Origin: Desulfobacterales bacterium | GTDB taxonomy: Bacteria > Desulfobacterota > Desulfobacteria > Desulfobacterales > UBA5852 | Reading direction: 5' to 3' | NCBI GenBank assembly: GCA_016735415.1 | Contig: JAERRP010000603.1 | Coordinates: forward strand, 1 to 19,435 | Length of the DNA stretch: 19,435 nt | Part shown: positions 7,973 through 14,987 of the stretch, in pieces | Layout: every line of letters starts with the position of its first letter | Position numbering within the stretch: position 1 is the first letter of the stretch | Notes under the pieces: model-generated | The model's database searches: none | The model's input: only the letters and a program-made list of their open reading frames with translations | What the model was told of the DNA's origin: nothing | Made by a program: the position numbers and the translations under genes

Positions 7973-8013
7973 CGATAGGACAAACCGCTTTTTGCTAAGC
8001 GATGCTTACTTCG

Positions 8014-9168
8014 CTACTTCTTCAGCGTATACTTATCCGCAATTACGTTATAATACGCGTTTTCGGACACCGATCCCCAGACACCCACCTGGGCTTTGAA
8101 CTTCTTGAAAGCCTCGTGGACCTTGCGGCTCATGGGGTCTTTGTCGGCTTCTTCTTCCAGGGTTTCTTTGGCGAGCTTGCGAAGATCGGTCAGCAAGGCT
8201 TCCGGGAAACGCATCAGGTTGACGTTGTGCTCGGAGATCAGCTTCTGCAGGGCGGCGCCGTTGCCGGCTTCGAATTCGCACAGGCTCCACATGTTGGTCT
8301 CGGCGGCCACGGCATCCAGGATCTGCTGCAGCTCGACCGGCAGGGCTTCGTAGGCTTTTTTATTGAACATGACTTCCAGGCAGGTGCCGGGCTAATGCCA
8401 GCCGTGGTAATAGTAATTCTTGGCGGCCTTGTAGAAGCCCATGCGCAGGTCGTGCATGGGGCCGACCCACTCGGTGGCGTCGATCACACCGCGCTCCAGC
8501 GAGGTGAAAATTTCACCGCCGGGCAGCAGCACCACGGTGCCGCCGGCCTTGCTGATGACCTTGCCGCCCAGGCCGGGGATGCGCATCTTGAGGCCTTTGT
8601 AGTCGTCGATGGTGTTCATGTCCTTGCGGAACCAGCCGCCCATCTGGACACCCGTGTTGCCCTGGGGCCGCGGGATGACGTTAAAGGGCGCGTAGACTTC
8701 CTCCCAGAGTTGCAGGCCGCCGCCACTGTAAAACCAGGCGTTGATGCCCTGGGCGTTGAAACCGAAGGGCACGGCCGCAAACCACTGGGCTGCCGGAACC
8801 TTACCGGCCCAGTAATAGGCGGCGCCACTGCCGCACTCCACCGTACCTTCAGACACGGCGTCGAAGACGCCCAGGGGCGGTACCAGTTCACCGCCTGCGA
8901 ATACCTGAATTTTAAGCTGCCCGCCGGTGGCTTCTTCCACGCGTTTGGCAAAGCGCTCCGCCCCGGTCTGCAGAACCGGCAGATTGGGCGGCCAGGTGGT
9001 GACCATTTTCCATTCGTGGGTTTTTTTGGCCTGCACCGCCGGTGCTTTGGCTTCCGGTGCCTTGGCTTCTTCCTGTTTCTCCTGGGCGCACGCGGCCAGA
9101 CCGGCGGTCGCGGCCAATGCGCCGGCGGCGGTCATACCGGCCTTCTTTAAAAAATCACGTCTTTCCAT
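8014..9168 (-). CDS. dctP: TRAP transporter solute-binding protein DctP, interrupted by an in-frame TAG
   Basis: Extracytoplasmic receptor that hands an organic acid to the DctQM permease. The N-terminus joins a twin-arginine-type motif (RRDFLKK) to a lipobox (LAAC), suggesting Tat export and lipid anchoring. The body reads as the DctP branch near the alpha-keto-acid receptor TakP: GGWFRKD, RIPGLGGKVI, LPGGEIFTSLERG, ATEWVGP. At codon 259 (8392-8394) a TAG interrupts the frame, in YYYHGWH-TAG-PGT; homologues I recall have Glu there, so GAG to TAG is one base. Past it the same frame continues with good family sequence (CLEVMFNKKAYEALP) to a terminal TAG at 8014-8016, for 384 residues if the codon is read, the family's usual size. 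An AAGGAG lies 9 nt before the ATG. It is third in the operon, 59 nt after dctM. Real nonsense mutation, base-call error and amber recoding all remain possible. Confidence 0.85.
8392..8394 (-). other. In-frame amber codon inside dctP
   Basis: The TAG lies in the reading frame of both flanking halves, with no frameshift and no deletion relative to the family motif. An internal ATG (8370) downstream has GGAAG close by, but a separately made C-terminal piece would be unlikely to work alone. Confidence 0.9.
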
Positions 9169-9227
9169 ACCGTCTATCTCCTTTGCTGCGGGTTAAAGGG
9201 CAGGATGCGATCGATAAAAGTATCCTT

Positions 9228-10550
9228 TTATCGGAAAACGACCTTCGGCAACCAGGTGACCAGAACGGGAAAGAACACCACGATCAACAATCCGATGAGC
9301 TGGAAAATGACAAACGGAATGATTCCGCGGTAGATATGGCCCGTTTTAATCTCCGGGGGGGTAACCGCTTTGAGGTAAAACAGCGAAAACCCGAACGGCG
9401 GCGTCATGAACGAAGTCTGCAGGTTGACGGCGATCAGAATGCAGAACCAGACCGGGTCGAAACCGAACTCGATCATGATGGGCGCCAGCACCGGCACGTG
9501 GATGAAAGTGATTTCGATGAAATCCAGAAAGAAGCCGATGACGAAAATAAGTCCCATGACGACGGCCAGGACGAACCACTGCCCGTGGCTGGCGGCGATC
9601 CCGCCCAGAAAACTCCGGACCAGTTCATCCCCCCCCATGCCGCGGAAAACCAGTCCGAAGGAGGCCGCCCCCACCAGAATGATGAACACCATGCAGGTGA
9701 GCTGCATGGTGGAATGCATCACCACTTGCAGCATTTGCAGGTTGAATTTCTTGTTGATGATCGTCAGCAGGGTCGCGCCCACGGCGCCCACGGCAGCGGC
9801 TTCGGTGGGCGAAGCCACACCGGCGAAGATGGAACCCAGCACGGCCACCATGAGAAACAAGGGCGGAAAAAGCGCCCGGATGAATTTCCGGAACATGACT
9901 CGGGGAGTGATCAGGGCCAGTTCCTCGGCCGGTATGGCCGGGGCCCATTCCGGCTTGATATTCGCCGCAATCAGAATGTAAAGAATGTAAAGCCCCACCA
10001 GGACCAGGCCTGGCAGCACCGCCCCCATGAAAAGATCCCCCACGGGAACGCCGACGATATCGCCGATCAATACCAGCACGATGCTGGGCGGGATGATCTG
10101 GCCCAGGGTCCCTGAAGCCGACACCGTGCCGCTGGCAAGCTCCTTCTGGTAGCCGCGTTTCAGCATGGTGGGGATGGCCAGAAGGCCCATGGTCACCACG
10201 GTAGCCCCGACGATACCGGTGGAGGCCCCCAAAAGGGCTCCCACGATAACAACCGATATGGCCAGTCCGCCGCGCATCCGGCCGAAAGCCAGCCCCATGG
10301 TGTCCAGCAATTCTTCAGCCAGGCCGGAGCGCTCCAGCATCACCCCCATGAAGACGAAAAGGGGGACGGCCAGCAGGGTGACGTTGGTCATAACCCCCCA
10401 GATCCGCAGGGGCAGAAGGTTGAAGAAATCCCATCCAAAGCCGATCAGGCCGAAGACCAGCGCGGTTCCCATAAGGGTGAAGGTGACGGGGAAACCCACC
10501 AGCAAAAGAATTGTCAGGGCCAGAAACATCCAGGCGGGCAGGTATTCCAT
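9228..10550 (-). CDS. dctM: TRAP transporter large permease subunit, DctM
   Basis: Twelve-helix inner-membrane subunit that carries out sodium-coupled organic acid uptake. The 440-aa product begins MEYLPAWMFLALTILLLVGFPVTFTLMG, the usual DctM opening. Family landmarks include GASTGIVGATVVTMGLLAIP, LPGLVLVGLYILYI, AGVASPTEAAAVGAVGA and GFFLDFIEITFIHVPVLAPI. The C-terminal stretch NLQTSFMTPPFGFSLFYLK is also typical. Its ATG shares the A of the dctQ TGA (TGATG), so translation is coupled to the small subunit. Substrate is set mostly by the binding protein; see dctP. The stop is TAA. Confidence 0.96.
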   Translation of the reverse strand: MEYLPAWMFLALTILLLVGFPVTFTLMGTALVFGLIGFGWDFFNLLPLRIWGVMTNVTLLAVPLFVFMGVMLERSGLAEELLDTMGLAFGRMRGGLAISVVIVGALLGASTGIVGATVVTMGLLAIPTMLKRGYQKELASGTVSASGTLGQIIPPSIVLVLIGDIVGVPVGDLFMGAVLPGLVLVGLYILYILIAANIKPEWAPAIPAEELALITPRVMFRKFIRALFPPLFLMVAVLGSIFAGVASPTEAAAVGAVGATLLTIINKKFNLQMLQVVMHSTMQLTCMVFIILVGAASFGLVFRGMGGDELVRSFLGGIAASHGQWFVLAVVMGLIFVIGFFLDFIEITFIHVPVLAPIMIEFGFDPVWFCILIAVNLQTSFMTPPFGFSLFYLKAVTPPEIKTGHIYRGIIPFVIFQLIGLLIVVFFPVLVTWLPKVVFR

Positions 10551-11083
10551 CAGTCGCCGCCCCCCTTTTCGATTTCCCGGCCCATGATCGTCAGGAAACT
10601 TTTAATGCCCAGCGAGAGGCCCTGAAGCAGGACCAGACTGAAACCGGCCGGAATACAGGCTTTGAGAAGAAAGCGGAAAGGGATGCCGCCCGGATCGGGG
10701 GAACCCTCCAGCACCACCCAGGCGCTATAAACAAATTTGAGGGAGGTGGCGATGACCATGTAACAGCCGGGGATCAGAAAGACGAGGACCCCGAGGAGGT
10801 TGATCCAGGCCTGGGTCTTGACGCTGCCACGCTGATAGAAGATATCGACCCGGACATGACCGTCTTTTAAAAGGGTATAGCCGGCCCCCATCAGAAAGAT
10901 AAAGGCGAACAGATGCCATTCCAGCTCCTGGGTGAACACGAAGCTCACATTGAAGGCATAACGCATGACGACATCGATAAATACAACGGCCACCACCACC
11001 GCCGTGGCCCAGGCCACAAAATTGCCCACCCGGGTGTTCAGGGCGTCAATCCACTTGTACACCTTTTCGAGAATTCGTATCAA
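10550..11083 (-). CDS. dctQ: TRAP transporter small permease subunit, DctQ
   Basis: Four-helix membrane partner of DctM. The 177-aa product shows hydrophobic segments around VGNFVAWATAVVVAVVFIDVVMRY, WHLFAFIFLMGAGYTL, LGVLVFLIPGCYMVIATSL and ACIPAGFSLVLLQGLSLG. The loop after helix 2 has LLKDGHVRVDIFY, the signature of this family. The start is read as TTG at 11083, since MIRILEKVYKWIDALN aligns with usual DctQ openings and a GGA lies about 9 nt upstream. A GTG at 11062 is the alternative and would trim 7 residues. First gene of the operon, about 125 nt downstream of the predicted transcription start. Confidence 0.93.
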   Translation of the reverse strand: MIRILEKVYKWIDALNTRVGNFVAWATAVVVAVVFIDVVMRYAFNVSFVFTQELEWHLFAFIFLMGAGYTLLKDGHVRVDIFYQRGSVKTQAWINLLGVLVFLIPGCYMVIATSLKFVYSAWVVLEGSPDPGGIPFRFLLKACIPAGFSLVLLQGLSLGIKSFLTIMGREIEKGGGD

Positions 11084-11216
11084 AAACCGTAATCCAATAA
11101 AATTCCGATGAATTGGAATGAACCGTGTTTGTTCATAAAACTGCAGGCGGGATTTGGCGGCTCTCTTGATCGCGAGGGCCCGTTTAGTGCACCTTGAAGA
11201 TTTCTATAACAGATAC

Positions 11217-11245
11217 CGTATATTAGGGATTAAAATTTCTGTCAA
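11217..11245 (-). promoter_or_regulatory. Sigma70-like promoter of the TRAP operon, TTGACA-N17-TATACG
   Basis: A perfect -35 TTGACA (11245-11240) is followed at 17 nt by TATACG (11222-11217). It starts 20 nt after the cutA stop and directs transcription into dctQ, leaving a leader of about 125 nt. A short palindrome (ATAC-G-GTAT) overlaps the -10 box. Confidence 0.65.
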
Positions 11246-11264
11246 TAGATGAAAGGCTGGCCCG

Positions 11265-11588
11265 TTAGTCTCCGGGGCGTACCGCCGCGCCGATCCACTG
11301 GAGGAAATCCGCGTTGCCGCCGTCGATTTCAAAAGTGACGATGCAGGGGCAGTCATAACTGTGAAGGGTTTTGACCCGCGCGACCAGTTCCGGGACACGG
11401 GCCCGGGCGGTTTTGGCAATCATGACGACTTCGCGATCTTTCTGCAGAGCGCCGTCCCAGATGTATAAGCTCTGCATCGCATCCAGGATGTTGACACAGG
11501 CCGCCAGTTTCTCCTTCACGAGCACCTCGCCGATGCGCTGGGCTTCTTCCAGACTGCCGGTCGTCATGTAAACGAATTGAAAGGCCAT
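11265..11588 (-). CDS. cutA: Divalent-cation tolerance protein CutA
   Basis: Small trimeric, ferredoxin-like-fold protein linked to copper and other metal tolerance; its exact biochemical role is debated. The 107-aa product has the family landmarks EEAQRIGEVLVKEKLAACVNIL (LAACVN is diagnostic), SLYIWDGALQKDREVVMIAKT, and a C-terminal HSYDCPCIVTFEI then GNADFLQWI. Length is normal. The usual His-Pro-Tyr-x-x-Pro stretch is HSYDCP here, giving two cysteines that might bind metal. ATG11588 has only a weak ribosome site. It lies 36 nt after the zinc-ribbon gene and probably shares its promoter. The stop is TAA. Confidence 0.93.
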   Translation of the reverse strand: MAFQFVYMTTGSLEEAQRIGEVLVKEKLAACVNILDAMQSLYIWDGALQKDREVVMIAKTARARVPELVARVKTLHSYDCPCIVTFEIDGGNADFLQWIGAAVRPGD

Positions 11589-11606
11589 GATGTCATTTCA
11601 GATAAG

Positions 11607-11618
11607 GGCTGAACAGCC
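11607..11618. repeat. Palindrome GGCTG-AA-CAGCC between zinc-ribbon gene and cutA
   Basis: Perfect 5-bp arms with a 2-nt centre, just upstream of cutA. Could shape the spacer RNA; no T-run. Confidence 0.3.
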
Positions 11619-11624
11619 GCGCGA

Positions 11625-11825
11625 TCAGCCGCCGCGACCGTCGTCGCAGGGTTCGTCCTCGGCATCGAAACGGGTGTGTTCCGCCGACCCGGGGCGGGTG
11701 CAGACCGGCAGGGGTTCGGTTTCCACCCATTGGGCCTGGCAGCAGTCCGAGCGGGTGAGATCGTCCGGTATTTCCGTAACTTCCCGACCGCACTTTTCGC
11801 ATTTGTAGGTTTTTTGAGCAGGCAT
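11625..11825 (-). CDS. Small zinc-ribbon-like protein (66 aa), unknown function
   Basis: Not recognised as a named family. The product opens MPAQKTYKCEKCGREV, a rubredoxin/zinc-ribbon type knuckle (C9, C12). Next come an adjacent Cys pair (C28-C29 in SDCCQAQW) and single cysteines at 42 and 60, with an acidic tail (DAEDEPCDDG). CxxC plus CC could form one four-cysteine metal site. ATG11825 is chosen; GGAG is about 10 nt upstream. An in-frame TTG at 11843 would add 6 residues. A putative promoter with an internal palindrome lies about 40 nt upstream, and cutA follows after 36 nt, so a metal-related role is a reasonable but unproven guess. Confidence 0.65.
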   Translation of the reverse strand: MPAQKTYKCEKCGREVTEIPDDLTRSDCCQAQWVETEPLPVCTRPGSAEHTRFDAEDEPCDDGRGG

Positions 11826-11862
11826 GATCGGTTTCTCCGTCAAAGGTTGTCATTTCAGGAGC

Positions 11863-11891
11863 AGGTTAAACAAAACCGGGCGTTTTGTAAA
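11863..11891 (-). promoter_or_regulatory. Putative promoter of zinc-ribbon gene/cutA, TTTACA-N17-TAACCT
   Basis: TTTACA (11891-11886), 17 nt, TAACCT (11868-11863). The -35 is one base off consensus, the -10 weak (3 of 6). Start would fall about 30 nt before the zinc-ribbon ATG. Confidence 0.4.
11870..11888. promoter_or_regulatory. Perfect palindrome ACAAAAC-CGGGC-GTTTTGT (candidate operator)
   Basis: Seven-base perfect arms (11870-11876 and 11882-11888) around a 5-nt centre, nearly filling the spacer of the putative promoter and overlapping the first bases of the -35. That position is classic for a dimeric repressor or a spacer-bound activator. Confidence 0.5.
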
Positions 11892-12029
11892 GCCGATCCC
11901 GACGACCCCTGCGGTTGGCAGGTGGTGGAAGGTGGCGCCGTCACGGAGCCAGGACCATTCCAATTTAAACAAACGTATGGCTTACAAAAGCGGTTATGAA
12001 GGTGATACCGTTTGGCCTGAACCCGATGC

Positions 12030-12383
12030 TCACGGTTTGATGATGTTTTCCATGCTTTTCAGGTTGATGTCCAGCGGCCGGATGCGCAGGGCCGGCGGAT
12101 CGCCGTCAAGGATTTCAATGCTGAAGGTATCGAAGACGCCCCCCAGAAACATGTCGACCCGGCGCGTGCGTTCAAGGAAAATCCCGGTGCGATCGTAAAG
12201 GATATCACCCTGTTCGTCTTTGACGATCACAAGGGCGAACAGGTCTTTCTGTCCCCTCTTGACCTTGAAACGATCACCAACGGCCAGGGCGGTATCGATC
12301 AGCTGGTTGGCCGGAATCAGAATGCCGCGGCGCTGGGGATCGTTCAATGCCAGGCGCTGAGAATCGGTATATTTCAGTGCCAT
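12030..12383 (-). CDS. Conserved-looking hypothetical protein (117 aa)
   Basis: Not recognised. The product appears rich in beta strands: RRGILIPANQLIDTALAVGDRFKV, then LFALVIVKDEQGDILYDRTGIFLE, RRVDMFLGGVFDTFSIEIL and ALRIRPLDIN. The segment ILIPANQLID-x-ALAVGDRFKV loosely recalls the IPxxL..LGLxxGDxV pattern of AbrB-like domains, but the rest does not, so this is only a hint. No signal peptide, membrane segment or metal motif. The frame is open upstream to 12446, but ATG12383 (MALKYTDSQR) begins the well-behaved part. Its ribosome site is weak. It lies 87 nt after the histidine kinase on the same strand and may be co-transcribed with it. Confidence 0.6.
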   Translation of the reverse strand: MALKYTDSQRLALNDPQRRGILIPANQLIDTALAVGDRFKVKRGQKDLFALVIVKDEQGDILYDRTGIFLERTRRVDMFLGGVFDTFSIEILDGDPPALRIRPLDINLKSMENIIKP

Positions 12384-12470
12384 CGGGTTTGATCTTTCGT
12401 AAAAGATACGGTCAAGGCACGCGCAGAACGACTTTGCCCCGCGCACGTCAACCCTATTTATAACCGTGGT

Positions 12471-14924
12471 TTAATTTGTTTTCCTGCCCTTGGGCCTGAA
12501 GGGAATGACTTCCGGCTGGCGGGGCGGGGCCTCGGGCGTTTTGTCGTCCGGGGCGGCATCATCGGCTGGCTGCCCGGCTCCGCTGCCGGGCTGCAGCACG
12601 TTGTGGATAATGCGGGAGAGGCGATCGATGCGGAAAGGTTTCTGAATGACGCCGTCGCAGCCGCGTTTGAGTATGCTGCTGGCCTCGCCGTCGATGCTGT
12701 AGCCCGTTGCCAGGATGGTTTTGACATCCGGCTGAAGATCCCGTAATCGGTCATAGACTTCACCGCCGCCCAGATCGGGCATGATCATGTCCAGGATGAC
12801 GAGGTCGATTTTGCCCAGGTTTTCACGGAAAACCCGGATGGCGTCACGGCCGCTGCAGGCCTCCAGCACCTGGAATCCCAGCTTTTTAAGCATCCGGCCG
12901 CTGATATCCAGAACGGTGGGTTCATCGTCCACGACCAGGATGCATCCGCTGCCCTGGATGACGCTCTGATCCTTGTAGCCGATTTCTTCGATTTTGCGGG
13001 TAGAGGCCGGCAGGTAGATGAAAAAGGTCGAGCCATAGCCGCGCTGGGATTCCACGTCGATATAGCCACCGTGCCCCTTGATGATGCCGTAGGCTGAAGC
13101 CAGTCCCAGCCCGGTTCCCCGCCCCAGCTCCTTGGTTGTGAAAAAGGGTTCGAAAATCCGCCGCCGGATTTTCTGTTCCATACCCACCCCGGTATCGGTA
13201 ACCATCATCAGAACGTATTCGCCCGACTTGATTTTATAATTGCGGCGCCGGATCTGATCGTGGCCGACGTTCATGGTTTTGATGAAAAGCTCACCGCCAT
13301 CGGGCATGGCGTCGATGGCATTTTTGAAGATGTTGATCAGCACGTGATCGAGCTGGCTGCGGTCTCCGGCGATGGTGTGCAATTGGGACCCGCGGTTGGC
13401 GGAAATGGCAATGGCGGGATGGGTCTTGCGGAAAGTGGCCACCGTGCGGGTGACGAGTTCGTTGAGATCCAGTCCCCGAATGCGGTACTTGCCCTTGCGG
13501 GCATAGCCCAGCAGCTCGGAGGTCAGCTTGGAGCCGCTTTCGACGTGTTCCTGTATTTTGCGGAATTCCTCCAGGCGGGGATCATCCTCCTCGGTATCCA
13601 GAAGGAGCAGCGACACATTGCCCTGGATGGCCATGAGCAGGTTGTTGAAGTTGTGGGCAATGGCGCCCGCCAGTGTGCCGACGGCCTCCATTTTGCGCGC
13701 GTGCTGAAATTCGGCCTCCAGTTTTTTCTGATCGTCGATATCGCGGATGAAGTTCAGGGTGGCCGGCCGGCCGTCCCAGGTGATCTTGACGGCGTTGACT
13801 TCCACCCAGAACTTTTCGCCGTTTTTGCGCAGAAGCCTGAAATTGTAAGTGGACGGAACGACTTCACCCTTGAGCCGGCGAAAGTGCCGTTCCAGGACCA
13901 TGTTCTGGTCTTCGGGGGCGACATATTCGAAAAAGGCGTGTTCTTTCAGATCCAAGCCCATTTCCTCCCCCATGCGTTTAGCCTTGGGGTTGGCGAATTT
14001 CATCTGGCTGTCCTGGAGAATGAAGATGGCGTCGGTGGCCGTCTCGACCAGTTTGCGGTATTTCTCCTCCGACTCCTTCAGGCCCTCCCGGGCGCGTTTG
14101 AACTCTTCGATATCCTTGGTGATGACCAGCACATACGGCTGGCGGTTGAGGATGATGAGGTTGGCGGACATCAGGCCGGTACGGATTTTGCCGTTTTTCA
14201 ACCGAAAGCGGGCTTCCAGGTTCCGAATCGAGCCGCTGGCATCGATTTCCCCTACCAGCCGCTTGAGATCGGCGGCTTCGACCCAGATGCCGATCTGATT
14301 CGCGGTTTTGCCGATGACTTCTTCACGTTCGTATCCGGAGAGTGTGGAAAATCCTTCGTTCACCATGGTATAAACGCCGTCCCGCAGGCGGTTGAGCGTC
14401 ACGGCGTCGGGGCTGATGGCAAACGCCGTCAGGAACAGGGCGTTGCTCAGTTTGAGGGCGCTTTCAGCCTGCTTGCGCCGATCGATGTTGCGGGAGACAC
14501 AGATGCATCCGATCAGTTGCTTTGCGTCGTCGAACAACCCGGAAACCTGGGTTTCGAACCAGAAACCGGTGCCGTTTTTGTGCCGGTGCTCCAGGTCCAG
14601 CATCGTGGGGTTGATCCCCAGCCGCAGCATTTGCAGGGCCCGCTTGAACTGGTCGCGGCTGGACGGTCTCAGCGTGGCCGTAAAGTTGCGGTTTTGGATT
14701 TCGTCATGGCTGAAACCGAGGTGTTTGTGCACCGAGGGCGTCACGTAGATCGGTTTGAGCCGTTCGTCGAGCGTCCAGACGACATCCGGCATGTTCTCGG
14801 CCATCGTGCGGTATTGGATAAACCGCTTGCTGTCAGCGGTTTCCTTCCGGCGCAGGGCTGCGATTTCGGCTTCCAGCGACTGAATACGCCCTTCAAGATC
14901 CTGGTATGTCGGGTGGTCCGTCAA
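12471..14924 (-). CDS. Hybrid sensor histidine kinase with three PAS domains and a C-terminal receiver
   Basis: Phospho-relay sensor, predicted cytosolic: no membrane helix or signal peptide in 817 aa. Order: short coiled coil (8-30), PAS1 (about 38-150), PAS2 (about 158-275), PAS3 (about 285-400). The HisKA domain has H424 in LAGAIAHNFNNLL. The HATPase has N-box NIFKNAIDA, DTGVGM, IFEPFFTTK and GTGLGLA. The receiver has acidic pair D666-D667, phospho-acceptor D712 in LDMIMPD, and K762 in QKPF. A Pro-rich, charged tail (about 780-817) ends the protein. The start is TTG at 14924 with AAGGA about 10 nt upstream; no ATG occurs before residue 41, which is already in PAS1. Ligand and partner are unknown, and no separate output regulator is adjacent. 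It lies 63 nt after the guaC-like gene. The stop is TAA. Confidence 0.93.
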   Translation of the reverse strand: MTDHPTYQDLEGRIQSLEAEIAALRRKETADSKRFIQYRTMAENMPDVVWTLDERLKPIYVTPSVHKHLGFSHDEIQNRNFTATLRPSSRDQFKRALQMLRLGINPTMLDLEHRHKNGTGFWFETQVSGLFDDAKQLIGCICVSRNIDRRKQAESALKLSNALFLTAFAISPDAVTLNRLRDGVYTMVNEGFSTLSGYEREEVIGKTANQIGIWVEAADLKRLVGEIDASGSIRNLEARFRLKNGKIRTGLMSANLIILNRQPYVLVITKDIEEFKRAREGLKESEEKYRKLVETATDAIFILQDSQMKFANPKAKRMGEEMGLDLKEHAFFEYVAPEDQNMVLERHFRRLKGEVVPSTYNFRLLRKNGEKFWVEVNAVKITWDGRPATLNFIRDIDDQKKLEAEFQHARKMEAVGTLAGAIAHNFNNLLMAIQGNVSLLLLDTEEDDPRLEEFRKIQEHVESGSKLTSELLGYARKGKYRIRGLDLNELVTRTVATFRKTHPAIAISANRGSQLHTIAGDRSQLDHVLINIFKNAIDAMPDGGELFIKTMNVGHDQIRRRNYKIKSGEYVLMMVTDTGVGMEQKIRRRIFEPFFTTKELGRGTGLGLASAYGIIKGHGGYIDVESQRGYGSTFFIYLPASTRKIEEIGYKDQSVIQGSGCILVVDDEPTVLDISGRMLKKLGFQVLEACSGRDAIRVFRENLGKIDLVILDMIMPDLGGGEVYDRLRDLQPDVKTILATGYSIDGEASSILKRGCDGVIQKPFRIDRLSRIIHNVLQPGSGAGQPADDAAPDDKTPEAPPRQPEVIPFRPKGRKTN

Positions 14925-14987
14925 TTTGCCGTGTCCTTGGATGATTTATCGGCGATGGGCGTCGGGGGCCATCGGCCCTCGCGGCCT

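Larger units (their letters stand above)
7281..8013. other. Long intergenic region (about 730 bp), AT-richer than flanks
   Basis: No convincing gene was found. Short open frames (such as 7740-7925 plus, 7579-7770 minus) start with rare codons or lack ribosome sites and have unremarkable translations. Visible structure: two hairpins near the ATPase start (7352-7396), an AT block with a 9-bp near-direct repeat (ATATTATTG then ATATTATTA, about 7483-7500), a T8 run at 7533-7540, a 5-bp hairpin followed by T5 (7552-7577), and the TRAP terminator at 7924-7972. It could hide a small RNA or decayed sequence. I see no clear promoter for the ATPase gene. Confidence 0.4.
11826..12029. other. Intergenic region upstream of the zinc-ribbon gene
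   Basis: About 200 bp between the zinc-ribbon gene and the 117-aa gene, both minus strand. It holds the putative promoter and palindrome at 11863-11891. No terminator for the upstream gene was found. Longer plus-strand frames here have no ribosome site and are probably chance. Confidence 0.4.

Noticed and set aside
8014..8370. Separate 118-aa gene starting at the internal ATG of dctP
   Set aside because: It is the C-terminal third of the receptor in the same frame; the amber codon, not a gene boundary, separates the pieces.
8002..9150. 382-codon plus-strand open frame opposite dctP
   Set aside because: Antisense to a recognisable TRAP receptor; the composition (many G, H, Q, A) is typical of shadow frames.
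14939..14975. CGATGG/CCATCG hairpin between the guaC-like and kinase genes as terminator
   Set aside because: Short stem, large loop and no T-run; genes may be read through.
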